Source: Lachnospiraceae bacterium (GTDB lineage Bacteria > Bacillota > Clostridia > Lachnospirales > Lachnospiraceae). Taken from it: a DNA stretch of 5,348 bases. Position numbers and translations under genes: made by a program. The notes below the pieces were generated by a model. That model ran no database searches. It was not told the DNA's origin and saw only the letters and a list, made by a program, of their open reading frames with translations. This document shows, piece after piece, positions 1 to 5,272 of the stretch (the stretch's first letter is position 1; each line of letters starts with the position of its first letter). The stretch is taken from positions 1 through 5,348 of the forward strand of contig CAAEEI010000020.1 in the NCBI GenBank assembly GCA_900754855.1. Direction: 5' to 3'.

Positions 1-56
1 ATTTATGACTACGTGTAAGAAATTATAAAAATTACCCGGTAAGTATAACAAAGGCT

Positions 57-1082
57 TTATTTTCCGTCAAGGAATTTTCGAATATCTTCTTCCCGGGTTG
101 CCCAACTGGTGGCCAGACGGATCACGGTGTGATTTTCATCGTACTTTTCCCAGAAACTGAACCTTGCTTTTTCTCCCATTTTCTCCATTTCTTCATTGTC
201 CAGAAGGAGAAAGATCTGATTCGTCGGGGAATCCAGATAGAACCGATACCCCTTTTTCCGAAATCCTTCCTTGAGCAGTTCAGCCATGTCGATGGCATGG
301 CGACTGATTTTTTCATAGAGACCATCGGTGAATAACGTATCAAACTGTATGCCCAGCAATCTTCCCTTCGCCAGCAGCGCCCCGTGCTGTTTGATTCTGG
401 TCAGAAAATGTTTCGGCGCATTTTTATGCGTAAAGACCACTGCCTCTCCGCAAAGCGCTCCCACCTTTGTTCCTCCGATATAAAATACATCGCAAAGCGC
501 CGCAATGTCTTTCAGCGTCACATCGGTGTGCCTGCTGGCCAGACCATAGCCAAGGCGGGCGCCGTCAAGATAGAGAGGAATCGCATAGTCCCGGCAGATT
601 TCCGCCAGTTGTTCCAGCTCTTTTTTGCTGTATAACGTCCCATATTCTGTCGGATGAGAAATATAGACCATTCCCGGGAAAACCATATGTTCATGATTTT
701 CATCTGCCCAGAACGTCTCCAGATATTCTTTCAGTGTTTCCGGAAGAATCTTTCCTTCCCTCTGGGAAACGTCAAGAACCTTATGTCCGGTATATTCGAT
801 GGCGCCGGCTTCATGCCCGTTGACATGACCGGTCCGGGCGGAGACAACCCCTTCATATTGCGCAAGCATGCTTCCAATCACCACAGCATTGGTCTGCGTA
901 CCCCCTACAAGAAAATAAATCTCCGCATCCGGACACTGGCAGGCTTCCCGGATCTTTTCTTTTGCCCGCTCACAGTACCGGTCACTGCCATATCCCGACA
1001 ATTGTTCACGGTTGGTCTCCATCAGTTTTTCCAGAATCTTCTCATGGGCGCCTTCCGTATAATCACTCTCTAAAGAAAACAT
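57..1082 (-). CDS. ltaE: Threonine aldolase family PLP-dependent lyase (low-specificity L-threonine aldolase-like)
   Basis: A fold-type I PLP enzyme of 341 residues, the usual length for low-specificity threonine aldolases, which cleave L-threonine or allo-threonine to glycine and acetaldehyde in the cytoplasm. Seen in the sequence: a phosphate-binding GGTQTN at residues 60-65; His86 five residues before Glu91 in HVNGHEAGAIE, matching the active-site His of the family; DGAR at 173-176 for the pyridine ring; and the Schiff-base lysine, Lys206, in YIGGTKVGAL. The start at 1082 is chosen because an AGGAGGA ribosome binding site lies 7 bases upstream. A longer frame open to 1190 would begin upstream of the gene's own promoter (1143-1171), so those 36 extra residues cannot be translated from it. 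The gene is divergent from a microcompartment shell gene. Family assignment is firm; the true substrate (threonine or another beta-hydroxy or beta-substituted amino acid) is not settled by sequence. No encapsulation-type extension is visible at either end. Confidence 0.9.
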   Translation of the reverse strand: MFSLESDYTEGAHEKILEKLMETNREQLSGYGSDRYCERAKEKIREACQCPDAEIYFLVGGTQTNAVVIGSMLAQYEGVVSARTGHVNGHEAGAIEYTGHKVLDVSQREGKILPETLKEYLETFWADENHEHMVFPGMVYISHPTEYGTLYSKKELEQLAEICRDYAIPLYLDGARLGYGLASRHTDVTLKDIAALCDVFYIGGTKVGALCGEAVVFTHKNAPKHFLTRIKQHGALLAKGRLLGIQFDTLFTDGLYEKISRHAIDMAELLKEGFRKKGYRFYLDSPTNQIFLLLDNEEMEKMGEKARFSFWEKYDENHTVIRLATSWATREEDIRKFLDGK

Positions 1083-1142
1083 TTTTCTTCCTCCTGTTTC
1101 TCTCTCCTGGTTTCTTCGGTGCATCTTACTACACTGTTTATG

Positions 1143-1171
1143 ATTATACTTCTCCGCAAAATACATGACAA
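1143..1171 (-). promoter_or_regulatory. Sigma-A type promoter of the threonine aldolase gene
   Basis: On the minus strand TTGTCA (1166-1171) and a perfect TATAAT (1143-1148) are separated by exactly 17 bases. Transcription should start near 1135, giving a leader of about 50 nt before the AGGAGGA-preceded ATG at 1082. The site lies inside the N-terminal extension of the longest reading frame, which supports the shorter start. Confidence 0.75.
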
Positions 1172-1175
1172 GAAC

Positions 1176-1207
1176 AAATTCTGTCTGCATCAGCTAAATT
1201 CTACCTG
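1176..1207. repeat. Direct repeat between the divergent promoters, possible operator
   Basis: AAATTCTGTCTG (1176-1187) and AAATTCTACCTG (1196-1207) match at 10 of 12 positions and are offset by 20 bp, about two helical turns. A second overlapping repeat, AAGAACAAA, occurs at 1170-1178 and 1210-1218, 40 bp apart. The set sits just upstream of both -35 boxes, where a regulator could act on both genes. No regulator gene is adjacent, so the role is inferred only from position and spacing. Confidence 0.3.
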
Positions 1208-1226
1208 AAAAGAACAAACAACACGA

Positions 1227-1255
1227 TTGCCTTTCGATTGTTTTTTCTTTATAAT
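1227..1255 (+). promoter_or_regulatory. Sigma-A type promoter of the BMC shell gene
   Basis: TTGCCT (1227-1232) and a perfect TATAAT (1250-1255) have a 17-base spacer. The start should be near 1262, giving a leader of about 60 nt, AT-rich and without obvious structure, before the ATG at 1321. Confidence 0.7.
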
Positions 1256-1320
1256 GAAAATAATAAAAAAATAACCCTTTTGTTTTTCTATGCATCAACA
1301 AAGATTACACAGGAGTTTTT

Positions 1321-2025
1321 ATGAATACAGAGATTTTTAACACAGAATTAACCGAATACGTTGGCACTGCGGCCGGACATACCATAGGTATGGTCATTGC
1401 CAATGTGGACCCTACGGTCCGTGCTTTACTCCGGATTCCCGAACAGTATGCTTCGCTGGGTATCCTTACTTCCAGAATCGGGGCGGCTGCCCAGGCTTTT
1501 TCTGTAGATGAAGCGGCGAAAGCCGCCAATGTGGACTTGCTGATTTTTGAACTTCCAAGAGACACGGAAGGATATTCCGGTCACGGTAACCTCATCGTCC
1601 TTGGCGCTCAGGACGTTTCCGACGCGCGAAGAGCCGTGGAAATTGCCCTGACGGAAATCGATCAGCGTGCAGAATATATCTATATTAATGAAGTCGGGCA
1701 TATGGAAATGCATGTGACCGCCCGCGCCGGCGCAGTTCTTCACCAGATTTTTCAGGCGCCTCTGGGAAAAGCCTTCGGCTTTATCTGCGCAGGGCCTGCC
1801 GGCATCAGCATCGTCGCCGCCGATACCGCCATAAAATCTGCCCCGGTCGAAATCGTCTGGTACGGCACGCCTTCCATTAATCTTTCCATGACCAACGAAG
1901 TGATCATCGGCGTCACCGGAGATTACGGCGCAGTCCGCAAGGCGGTTAACGAGGCTTACGAAAAAGCCAGCGCCCTGATTTCTGTCTACGGCAGTAAACC
2001 GGAATCTATTCTTCATTTTAAATAG
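1321..2025 (+). CDS. pduB: PduB-like tandem-domain bacterial microcompartment shell protein (BMC-T)
   Basis: A 234-residue protein with two fused BMC domains, about residues 13-112 and 118-225, of the trimer-forming PduB type. Such trimers form pseudohexameric tiles in the protein shell of metabolosomes. PduB hallmarks seen: TEYVGTAAGHTIGMVIANVD at 11-30, ELPRDTEGYSGHGNLIVLG at 77-95, DVSDARRAVEIAL at 98-110, NEVGHMEM at 123-130 and ADTAIKSAPVEIVWY at 167-181. The start is set by AGGAG five bases upstream. The protein begins close to the FVGTA motif, so it resembles the short PduB' form and lacks the roughly 37-residue N-terminal extension that in PduB links shell to core. It has its own promoter. 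No other shell protein, vertex protein or signature enzyme is in view, so it looks like an orphan or satellite shell gene. A threonine aldolase gene is divergent and a flavoprotein gene follows. Family is very secure; role and partners are unknown. Confidence 0.93.
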   Translation: MNTEIFNTELTEYVGTAAGHTIGMVIANVDPTVRALLRIPEQYASLGILTSRIGAAAQAFSVDEAAKAANVDLLIFELPRDTEGYSGHGNLIVLGAQDVSDARRAVEIALTEIDQRAEYIYINEVGHMEMHVTARAGAVLHQIFQAPLGKAFGFICAGPAGISIVAADTAIKSAPVEIVWYGTPSINLSMTNEVIIGVTGDYGAVRKAVNEAYEKASALISVYGSKPESILHFK

Positions 2026-2054
2026 ACGGTTTCCCCTGGCACGCCAAAAGTCCG

Positions 2055-2114
2055 CTCTATTGCTTTCCCGCTTACTCTTGTCAAAAAGAAAAGGAAAGCG
2101 TATTCTAAATAGAG
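2055..2114. repeat. Two-part inverted repeat around the flavoprotein gene promoter
   Basis: CTCTATT-GCTTTCC (2055-2068) is matched by GGAAAGC (2093-2099) and, after an 8-base interruption, AATAGAG (2108-2114): two perfect 7-bp arms. In addition GTATTCTAAA occurs twice (2100-2109 and 2114-2123), the first copy overlapping the -10 box. No T-run follows on either strand, so it is not a normal intrinsic terminator for the shell gene. It could be a regulator site or a structure at the end of the upstream transcript. Confidence 0.45.
2078..2106 (+). promoter_or_regulatory. Likely promoter of the flavin reductase-like gene
   Basis: TTGTCA (2078-2083), 17 bases, then TATTCT (2101-2106): a good -35 and a moderate -10. 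The -35 lies in the loop of the inverted repeat 2055-2114 and the -10 in its 3' side. Predicted transcription start is near 2113, about 47 nt before the ATG. Confidence 0.5.
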
Positions 2115-2159
2115 TATTCTAAAAAACAGTTTCACCAAACAACCAAGGAGGACACAATA

Positions 2160-2696
2160 ATGAAAAAAGAAATCAACATTTTTGAACATGTGCAGGACAT
2201 TTTGCAGGGAGTAAAATCCGGAGTGCTTTTAACCACCTGTTCCGAAGGCAAAGCAAATACCATGACCATTTCCTGGGGCGCGCTGGGGATCGAATGGGGA
2301 AAACCGGTTTTTACCACCTATGTACGTGAAAGTCGTTTTACCCGTGAAATTCTTGACCAGACCGGAGAATTTACCATTAATATCCCTTATGGCTCATACG
2401 ATAAAAACATCCTTGCTTTTTGCGGCAGCAAGTCCGGACGGGATGTGGATAAAATAAAAGAACTGAACCTGACGCTGGAAGAAGGAGAATGCGTTGCTGC
2501 TCCGGCTATCCGTGAACTCCCGCTTACACTGGAGTGCTGCGTTGTCTATAAACAGCCACAGGACGTTGCTCTCCTCCCTGCCGAAGATCGGGAAAAATTT
2601 TATCCGTTAATACCTGACGACCATTCCCACACCTCCCGCCGCGACGCCCATATTGCTTATTACGGAGAGATTGTCCGGGCATATCTGGTAGAATAA
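2160..2696 (+). CDS. Flavin reductase-like (FMN-binding split-barrel) flavoprotein
   Basis: A 178-residue soluble protein of the flavin reductase-like family. These proteins bind FMN in a split beta-barrel dimer; members act as NAD(P)H:flavin reductases, flavoredoxins or plain electron-transfer flavoproteins. Seen: the FMN-binding strand-turn NTMTISWGALGIEWGKPVF at 33-51, the R-x-S-R-x-T-x-x-I stretch at 56-64 that usually contacts flavin phosphate, GEFTINIP at 69-76, and CGSKSGRDVDK at 88-98, typical of the clostridial subgroup. The start is fixed by AAGGAGG eight bases upstream. Length is normal. It is transcribed from its own apparent promoter, 134 bp after the shell gene, and converges on the glycosylase gene with 37 bp between stops. 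The reductant and partner cannot be told from sequence; a link to the shell protein would rest on proximity only. Confidence 0.88.
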   Translation: MKKEINIFEHVQDILQGVKSGVLLTTCSEGKANTMTISWGALGIEWGKPVFTTYVRESRFTREILDQTGEFTINIPYGSYDKNILAFCGSKSGRDVDKIKELNLTLEEGECVAAPAIRELPLTLECCVVYKQPQDVALLPAEDREKFYPLIPDDHSHTSRRDAHIAYYGEIVRAYLVE

Positions 2697-2733
2697 TGTT
2701 TATTCAGACCAGCCTTTGCCCTGCAGGTTCGCT

Positions 2734-3294
2734 CTATTTTATTTCCAGCGACATCCATTTTTCCCGGACAGCACGAAAATCCGCTTCCGTCTCCACCCAT
2801 TTCGATTCGTCGCGCAAAAGGGCGGATGGATGATAGACCGCCGTCAGCCATACGCCTTTCCGCAGCAGGAACGTTCCATGCTCTCTGGTGATGCGGTAAT
2901 TCGGTCTGATGATCCGCTGGGCGGCAATTCGTCCCAGACACACCATGATTTTCGGCCGCAGCAGCGCCGTTTCATATTTCAGATATTGGATGCAGGCTTC
3001 CTGTTCCTCTGGTTTCGGGTCACGGTTAGCCGGCGGATGACATTTGACAACATTCGTCAGATAAACCTCTTCTCTGGTCATGCCTGCGCTGTTTAATAAC
3101 CGGTCAAAAACTTCTCCCGATCGTCCGGTAAAAGGAATCCCATCCCTGTCTTCCTTTTGTCCCGGCGCTTCCGCGATAAACATCAGAGGCGAATGGAGAT
3201 TTCCTTTTCCCATGACCGCCCGGTTCCGGGTGCCCGCCAGCGGACATCGTCCGCAATGATCGACAAATTTTTTCAATTCTTCATACGTATACAT
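2734..3294 (-). CDS. Family 4 uracil-DNA glycosylase with an Fe-S cluster
   Basis: A 186-residue protein of the family-4 uracil-DNA glycosylases, which remove uracil from DNA arising by cytosine deamination and begin base-excision repair. Four cysteines, Cys14, Cys17, Cys85 and Cys101, have the spacing of the family's [4Fe-4S] ligands. Motif 1 reads FIAEAPGQKEDRDG (39-52) with Glu42 at the catalytic position, followed by IPFTGRSGEVFDRLL; the central motif is NVVKCHPPANRDP (81-93); the C-terminal motif is YHPSALLR (154-161) with His155. The residue before Glu42 is Ala where Gly is more usual, a mild change. Starting at the ATG at 3294 places Cys14 correctly; the upstream Shine-Dalgarno sequence (GAGGGGG) is imperfect and somewhat distant. 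The gene probably stands alone or follows the tiny ORF at 3325-3462. No clear promoter was found. Family confident, and full length. Confidence 0.92.
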   Translation of the reverse strand: MYTYEELKKFVDHCGRCPLAGTRNRAVMGKGNLHSPLMFIAEAPGQKEDRDGIPFTGRSGEVFDRLLNSAGMTREEVYLTNVVKCHPPANRDPKPEEQEACIQYLKYETALLRPKIMVCLGRIAAQRIIRPNYRITREHGTFLLRKGVWLTAVYHPSALLRDESKWVETEADFRAVREKWMSLEIK

Positions 3295-3324
3295 TTGCTT
3301 TCTTTCCCCCTCATTTTTTATTGA

Positions 3325-3462
3325 TTATCCCGCCTTCTTCCCTTTCTTACCATCTTTTTTGTCCGACAATCCGTTTCGAATTTTATCCTGACTGTCCCGG
3401 ATTTTTTCTGACTCTCCCGGATTTTTTCCTGACCGTGCCAGCACATTTTCAGACTTATCCAT
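3325..3462 (-). CDS. Doubtful 45-residue lysine-rich small ORF upstream of the glycosylase gene
   Basis: An open frame of 45 codons from an ATG at 3462 to a TAA, 30 bp ahead of the glycosylase start on the same strand. The predicted peptide is hydrophilic and strongly basic at the C-terminus (KKDGKKGKKAG) with no cysteines or membrane segment. Its middle has a loose seven-residue pattern, EKIRDSQ then DKIRNGL then DKKDGKK. Against it: no Shine-Dalgarno sequence precedes the ATG, the ATG lies only 8 bases after the terminator hairpin, and part of the frame is made of a 20-bp tandem repeat read in two different frames. I do not recognise it. It fills most of the 308-bp gap between the glycosylase and mgtE genes and may be non-coding. 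Confidence 0.25.
   Translation of the reverse strand: MDKSENVLARSGKNPGESEKIRDSQDKIRNGLSDKKDGKKGKKAG
3388..3427. repeat. Two-copy 20-bp tandem repeat
   Basis: CTGACTGTCCCGGATTTTTT (3388-3407) is followed directly by a copy differing at one base (3408-3427, CTC for CTG in the sixth position). A decayed third copy starts at 3429 (CTGACCGTGCC). Each copy ends in a T6 tract, so the tracts are 20 bp apart, near two helical turns. Replication slippage is the simplest origin. Confidence 0.85.
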
Positions 3463-3469
3463 AAACAAC

Positions 3470-3537
3470 AAAAGACAGCCGCTTAAAAGAATCTGGTATG
3501 CGCAGACATACCCTTTCTTTTAAAGACGCTGTCTTTT
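3470..3537 (-). terminator. Large three-tier hairpin, terminator of mgtE
   Basis: Three nested stems: AAAAGACAGC (3470-3479) with GCTGTCTTTT (3528-3537); TTAAAAGA (3483-3490) with TCTTTTAA (3516-3523); and GGTATG (3495-3500) with CATACC (3507-3512) around a 6-base loop. On the minus strand the structure is followed by TTTTGTTGTTT, as expected for an intrinsic terminator 66 bp after the mgtE stop. The near symmetry means it could also stop plus-strand transcription. Confidence 0.8.
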
Positions 3538-3602
3538 ATCTTACTGCCTTTTTTCATATTTTTCCGGAGATACTCCCATGATGTTTCCTGTAATTTTTCC
3601 GT

Positions 3603-4997
3603 TTATACAATAGGCATGATCTGTACCAACAGTATCCAGGACAGGCCATAATAGGTTACCACCGCCACCAGATCGTTGACTGTGGTAATCAGCGGGCCGG
3701 AAGCCACAGCCGGATCCACCTTGATCCGGTCAAAAAATAACGGAACCAGCGTTCCTACCAGACTGGAGATGATCATCGCCAGCCAGAGGGATACCGCTAC
3801 GCAGCCGGAAATGAGGAAGGCGCTCTGCAGATCATATCCCTTAAAAGCGGTAATATAAAAACCAAGGAAAACCAGCGCCAGAACTCCCAGCAATACTCCG
3901 TTGGTAAATCCTACTTTCATCTCCTTGACCACCAGCGTCATTTTATCTCTGGCGCTCAGTTCTTCGTCCATTAACACACGGATGGTTACCGCCAGTGACT
4001 GCGTTCCTACATTCCCCGCCATATCCAGAATCAGTGACTGGAAACAGATGACAATGGGCAAAACCGCCACAACGCCCTCAAAAGCGCCCACCACGGTGGA
4101 CACCGCCATACCCAGAAAAAGTAAAACAATCAGCCATGGCAGTCTCTTTTTCATACTTTCTCTGGTGGTCTCCTTCAGATCTTCCTCGGAAGTCAGACCG
4201 GCCAGTTTCGCATAATCCTCGCCCATCTCGTCATCCACGGCTTCGATGACATCCTGGGCAGTCAGGATTCCGATGATTTCTTTTTCCGCATTTAACACCG
4301 GGAGGGAATCTTCGGCGTAATCCTTGATTCGTTCAATACTGTCGGATATTTTTTCATGATCGAGCACATAAGGATAGGAATAGGCGATCAGATCGTCCAG
4401 GTCGTCGTTTTCTCTGGCAACGATCAGATCTTTAAGATCAATGGCTCCACAGAATTTTTCCTCTTCGTCCACCACATAAATGGTCGAAATATTGTCGTTT
4501 TCTCCTGCCTGTTTGATCAGAGAATGGGTCGCCTGACGAATGTTCAACGTTTTTTTAATCCAGACATAATTGGTGGTGATCAGACTTCCGATCTCATCAT
4601 CTTCATAAGAACTGATCAGGCGAATATCCGCCTTAATCTCTTCGTCCAGAATCGGGCGAATCTTTTCTTTCGTGTCCTCATCCATCTCTTCCAGTAAATC
4701 TACCGCGTCATCGGAATCCATCTCATTGATCACTGCCGCCAGCTGCTCAATGCCCATCTCTTTAATGTATTCTTCCGGCTCGTCAATGAAAGACAGGATG
4801 TCCGACATCCACTCTGCGCCCAGCACATGATAAAGAGAGAGTCTTTCCTCTTTGTCTAATAATTCCAGACTCTGGGCAATATCATTTTCATGATAGTCCT
4901 GCAGCCGCTCGATCAGCTCGTCTTTGGATAATCCGCTTCGGATAATCGCCACAATCTCATCCACAAAAGTTGGTTCTTTTAAAATTTCTTTTTCCAT
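3603..4997 (-). CDS. mgtE: MgtE family magnesium transporter
   Basis: A 464-residue inner-membrane Mg2+ channel/transporter, normal length for MgtE, which works as a homodimer. Order of parts: a cytoplasmic acidic N domain (about 12-130, with HENDIAQ at 36-42 and repeated EMD motifs), two CBS domains (about 138-200 and 202-258) that bind Mg2+ and gate the pore, a connecting helix (about 258-285), then five membrane segments from 286 to the end. Pore signatures are DMAGNVGTQSLAVTIRVL at 325-342 and DPAVASGPLITTVNDL at 428-443; Asp442 matches the pore Asp of the family. The ATG at 4997 is chosen because GGAGG lies six bases upstream. An in-frame GTG at 5039 lacks a ribosome binding site and would add 14 unlikely residues. 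The gene is monocistronic, with a promoter at 5244-5272, a leader of about 240 nt and a strong terminator. Regulation is probably through that structured leader. No residues appear to be missing. Confidence 0.96.
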   Translation of the reverse strand: MEKEILKEPTFVDEIVAIIRSGLSKDELIERLQDYHENDIAQSLELLDKEERLSLYHVLGAEWMSDILSFIDEPEEYIKEMGIEQLAAVINEMDSDDAVDLLEEMDEDTKEKIRPILDEEIKADIRLISSYEDDEIGSLITTNYVWIKKTLNIRQATHSLIKQAGENDNISTIYVVDEEEKFCGAIDLKDLIVARENDDLDDLIAYSYPYVLDHEKISDSIERIKDYAEDSLPVLNAEKEIIGILTAQDVIEAVDDEMGEDYAKLAGLTSEEDLKETTRESMKKRLPWLIVLLFLGMAVSTVVGAFEGVVAVLPIVICFQSLILDMAGNVGTQSLAVTIRVLMDEELSARDKMTLVVKEMKVGFTNGVLLGVLALVFLGFYITAFKGYDLQSAFLISGCVAVSLWLAMIISSLVGTLVPLFFDRIKVDPAVASGPLITTVNDLVAVVTYYGLSWILLVQIMPIV

Positions 4998-5045
4998 ATT
5001 AAGCCTCCATTCTCCCAAAAAAGGGCATAAAAAATCCACCGCAGT

Positions 5046-5078
5046 AAAATAACACTACACAAACGGTTCTTTGTTGTG
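5046..5078 (-). terminator. Terminator-like hairpin in the mgtE leader
   Basis: In the minus-strand transcript CACAACAAA (5070-5078), a GAACCG loop (5064-5069) and UUUGUGUAGUG (5053-5063) can pair as ACAAA/UUUGU plus CAC/GUG with a small internal loop, followed by UUAUUUU (5046-5052). It is AU-rich and imperfect, so weak alone. It lies about 50 nt before the mgtE start, and its 5' arm overlaps the 3' arm of the long-range stem 5195-5203/5073-5081, so the two cannot coexist. A terminator/antiterminator pair is the natural reading. Confidence 0.4.
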
Positions 5079-5223
5079 ATATTTTCCATAACGATGGAAT
5101 AAGGCTTACAGACAGATTACAAAAGGATGCACTTACAGACGCCCAAACTGTGCAAGCAAGTCCCGTCCATCGTTACAGGTACTTCGACTCTGACTATCAC
5201 AACCGTCCATATATCCATCCTCC
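5073..5223 (-). promoter_or_regulatory. Structured 5' leader RNA of mgtE, candidate riboswitch or attenuator
   Basis: In the RNA, stem B pairs GUUGUGAUA (5195-5203) with UAUCACAAC (5073-5081), 9 bp perfect. Nested inside, stem C pairs UAACGAUGGA (5166-5175) with UCCAUCGUUA (5089-5098), 10 bp perfect. Inside C, hairpin D pairs GGA/UCC (5161-5163 with 5125-5127), UGC/GCA (5156-5158 with 5128-5130) and ACAG/CUGU (5148-5151 with 5135-5138). A rival stem A pairs GGAGGAUG (5216-5223) with CAUCCUUU (5122-5129, two G-U pairs), covering the leader ORF's ribosome binding site and excluding D. I do not see the GGUGAGGCUCC-type core of the M-box that often precedes mgtE. Two long perfect nested helices in about 150 nt are unlikely by chance. 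Ligand and mechanism are not known. Confidence 0.55.
5133..5210 (-). CDS. Possible 25-residue leader peptide of mgtE
   Basis: An ATG at 5210 with a near-ideal AAAGGAGG (5219-5226) eight bases upstream opens 25 codons ending in TAA. The peptide begins MDGCDSQSR and contains CNDGRD and a C-terminal LAQFGRL; it has four Asp, two Cys and no membrane segment. Codons 12-15 (Cys-Asn-Asp-Gly) form the 5' arm of stem C and codons 3-6 the 5' arm of stem B, so a translating ribosome would open both helices, as expected of an attenuation leader. Predicted transcription start is about 27 nt upstream of the ATG. I do not recognise the peptide. A second ATG directly abutting the ribosome binding site (5218) is too close to be used. 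Confidence 0.45.
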   Translation of the reverse strand: MDGCDSQSRSTCNDGRDLLAQFGRL

Positions 5224-5243
5224 TTTACACTCAAATTATGTTT

Positions 5244-5272
5244 ACTATAACACATTCTATATTATTTGTAAA
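5244..5272 (-). promoter_or_regulatory. Extended -10 promoter of the mgtE transcript
   Basis: On the minus strand TTTACA (5267-5272), 17 bases, then TATAGT (5244-5249) preceded by TGT, giving an extended -10. The start is predicted near 5237, so the mRNA carries about 240 nt before mgtE and about 27 nt before the leader ORF. Confidence 0.75.

Noticed and set aside
32..42. Small palindrome TTACCCGGTAA after the threonine aldolase gene as a terminator
   Set aside because: The stem is only 4 bp with a 3-base loop. Five Ts follow on the minus strand, but the hairpin is too weak to call.
1083..1190. N-terminal extension of 36 codons to the threonine aldolase
   Set aside because: A perfect promoter for the gene lies inside it, a strong AGGAGGA site precedes the internal ATG at 1082, and the extension does not look like any family domain.
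1426..2016. Long minus-strand open frame opposite the shell protein gene
   Set aside because: It is a shadow of the GC-richer shell gene, whose plus-strand product is an unmistakable PduB homologue.
2697..2733. Possible bidirectional terminator between the convergent flavoprotein and glycosylase genes
   Set aside because: Only the short palindrome CCTGCAGG is present, with no adjacent T-run; nothing supports a terminator.
2660..3096. Alternative open frames overlapping the glycosylase gene on both strands
   Set aside because: They are shadows of the glycosylase frame, which carries all four Fe-S cysteines and the catalytic motifs.
3489..3605. Open frame continuing directly after the mgtE stop codon for 39 codons (to 3489), with an internal ATG giving 24 basic residues
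   Set aside because: It runs into the terminator hairpin and has no proper ribosome binding site; MgtE already ends at the normal family length.
4998..5039. Upstream GTG start adding 14 residues to MgtE
   Set aside because: No ribosome binding site before the GTG, whereas GGAGG is ideally placed before the ATG at 4997.
4998..5240. M-box (ykoK) riboswitch before mgtE
   Set aside because: Expected from the gene downstream, but the conserved GGUGAGGCUCC-type core and the matching helix layout were not found by eye; a covariance-model search would settle it.
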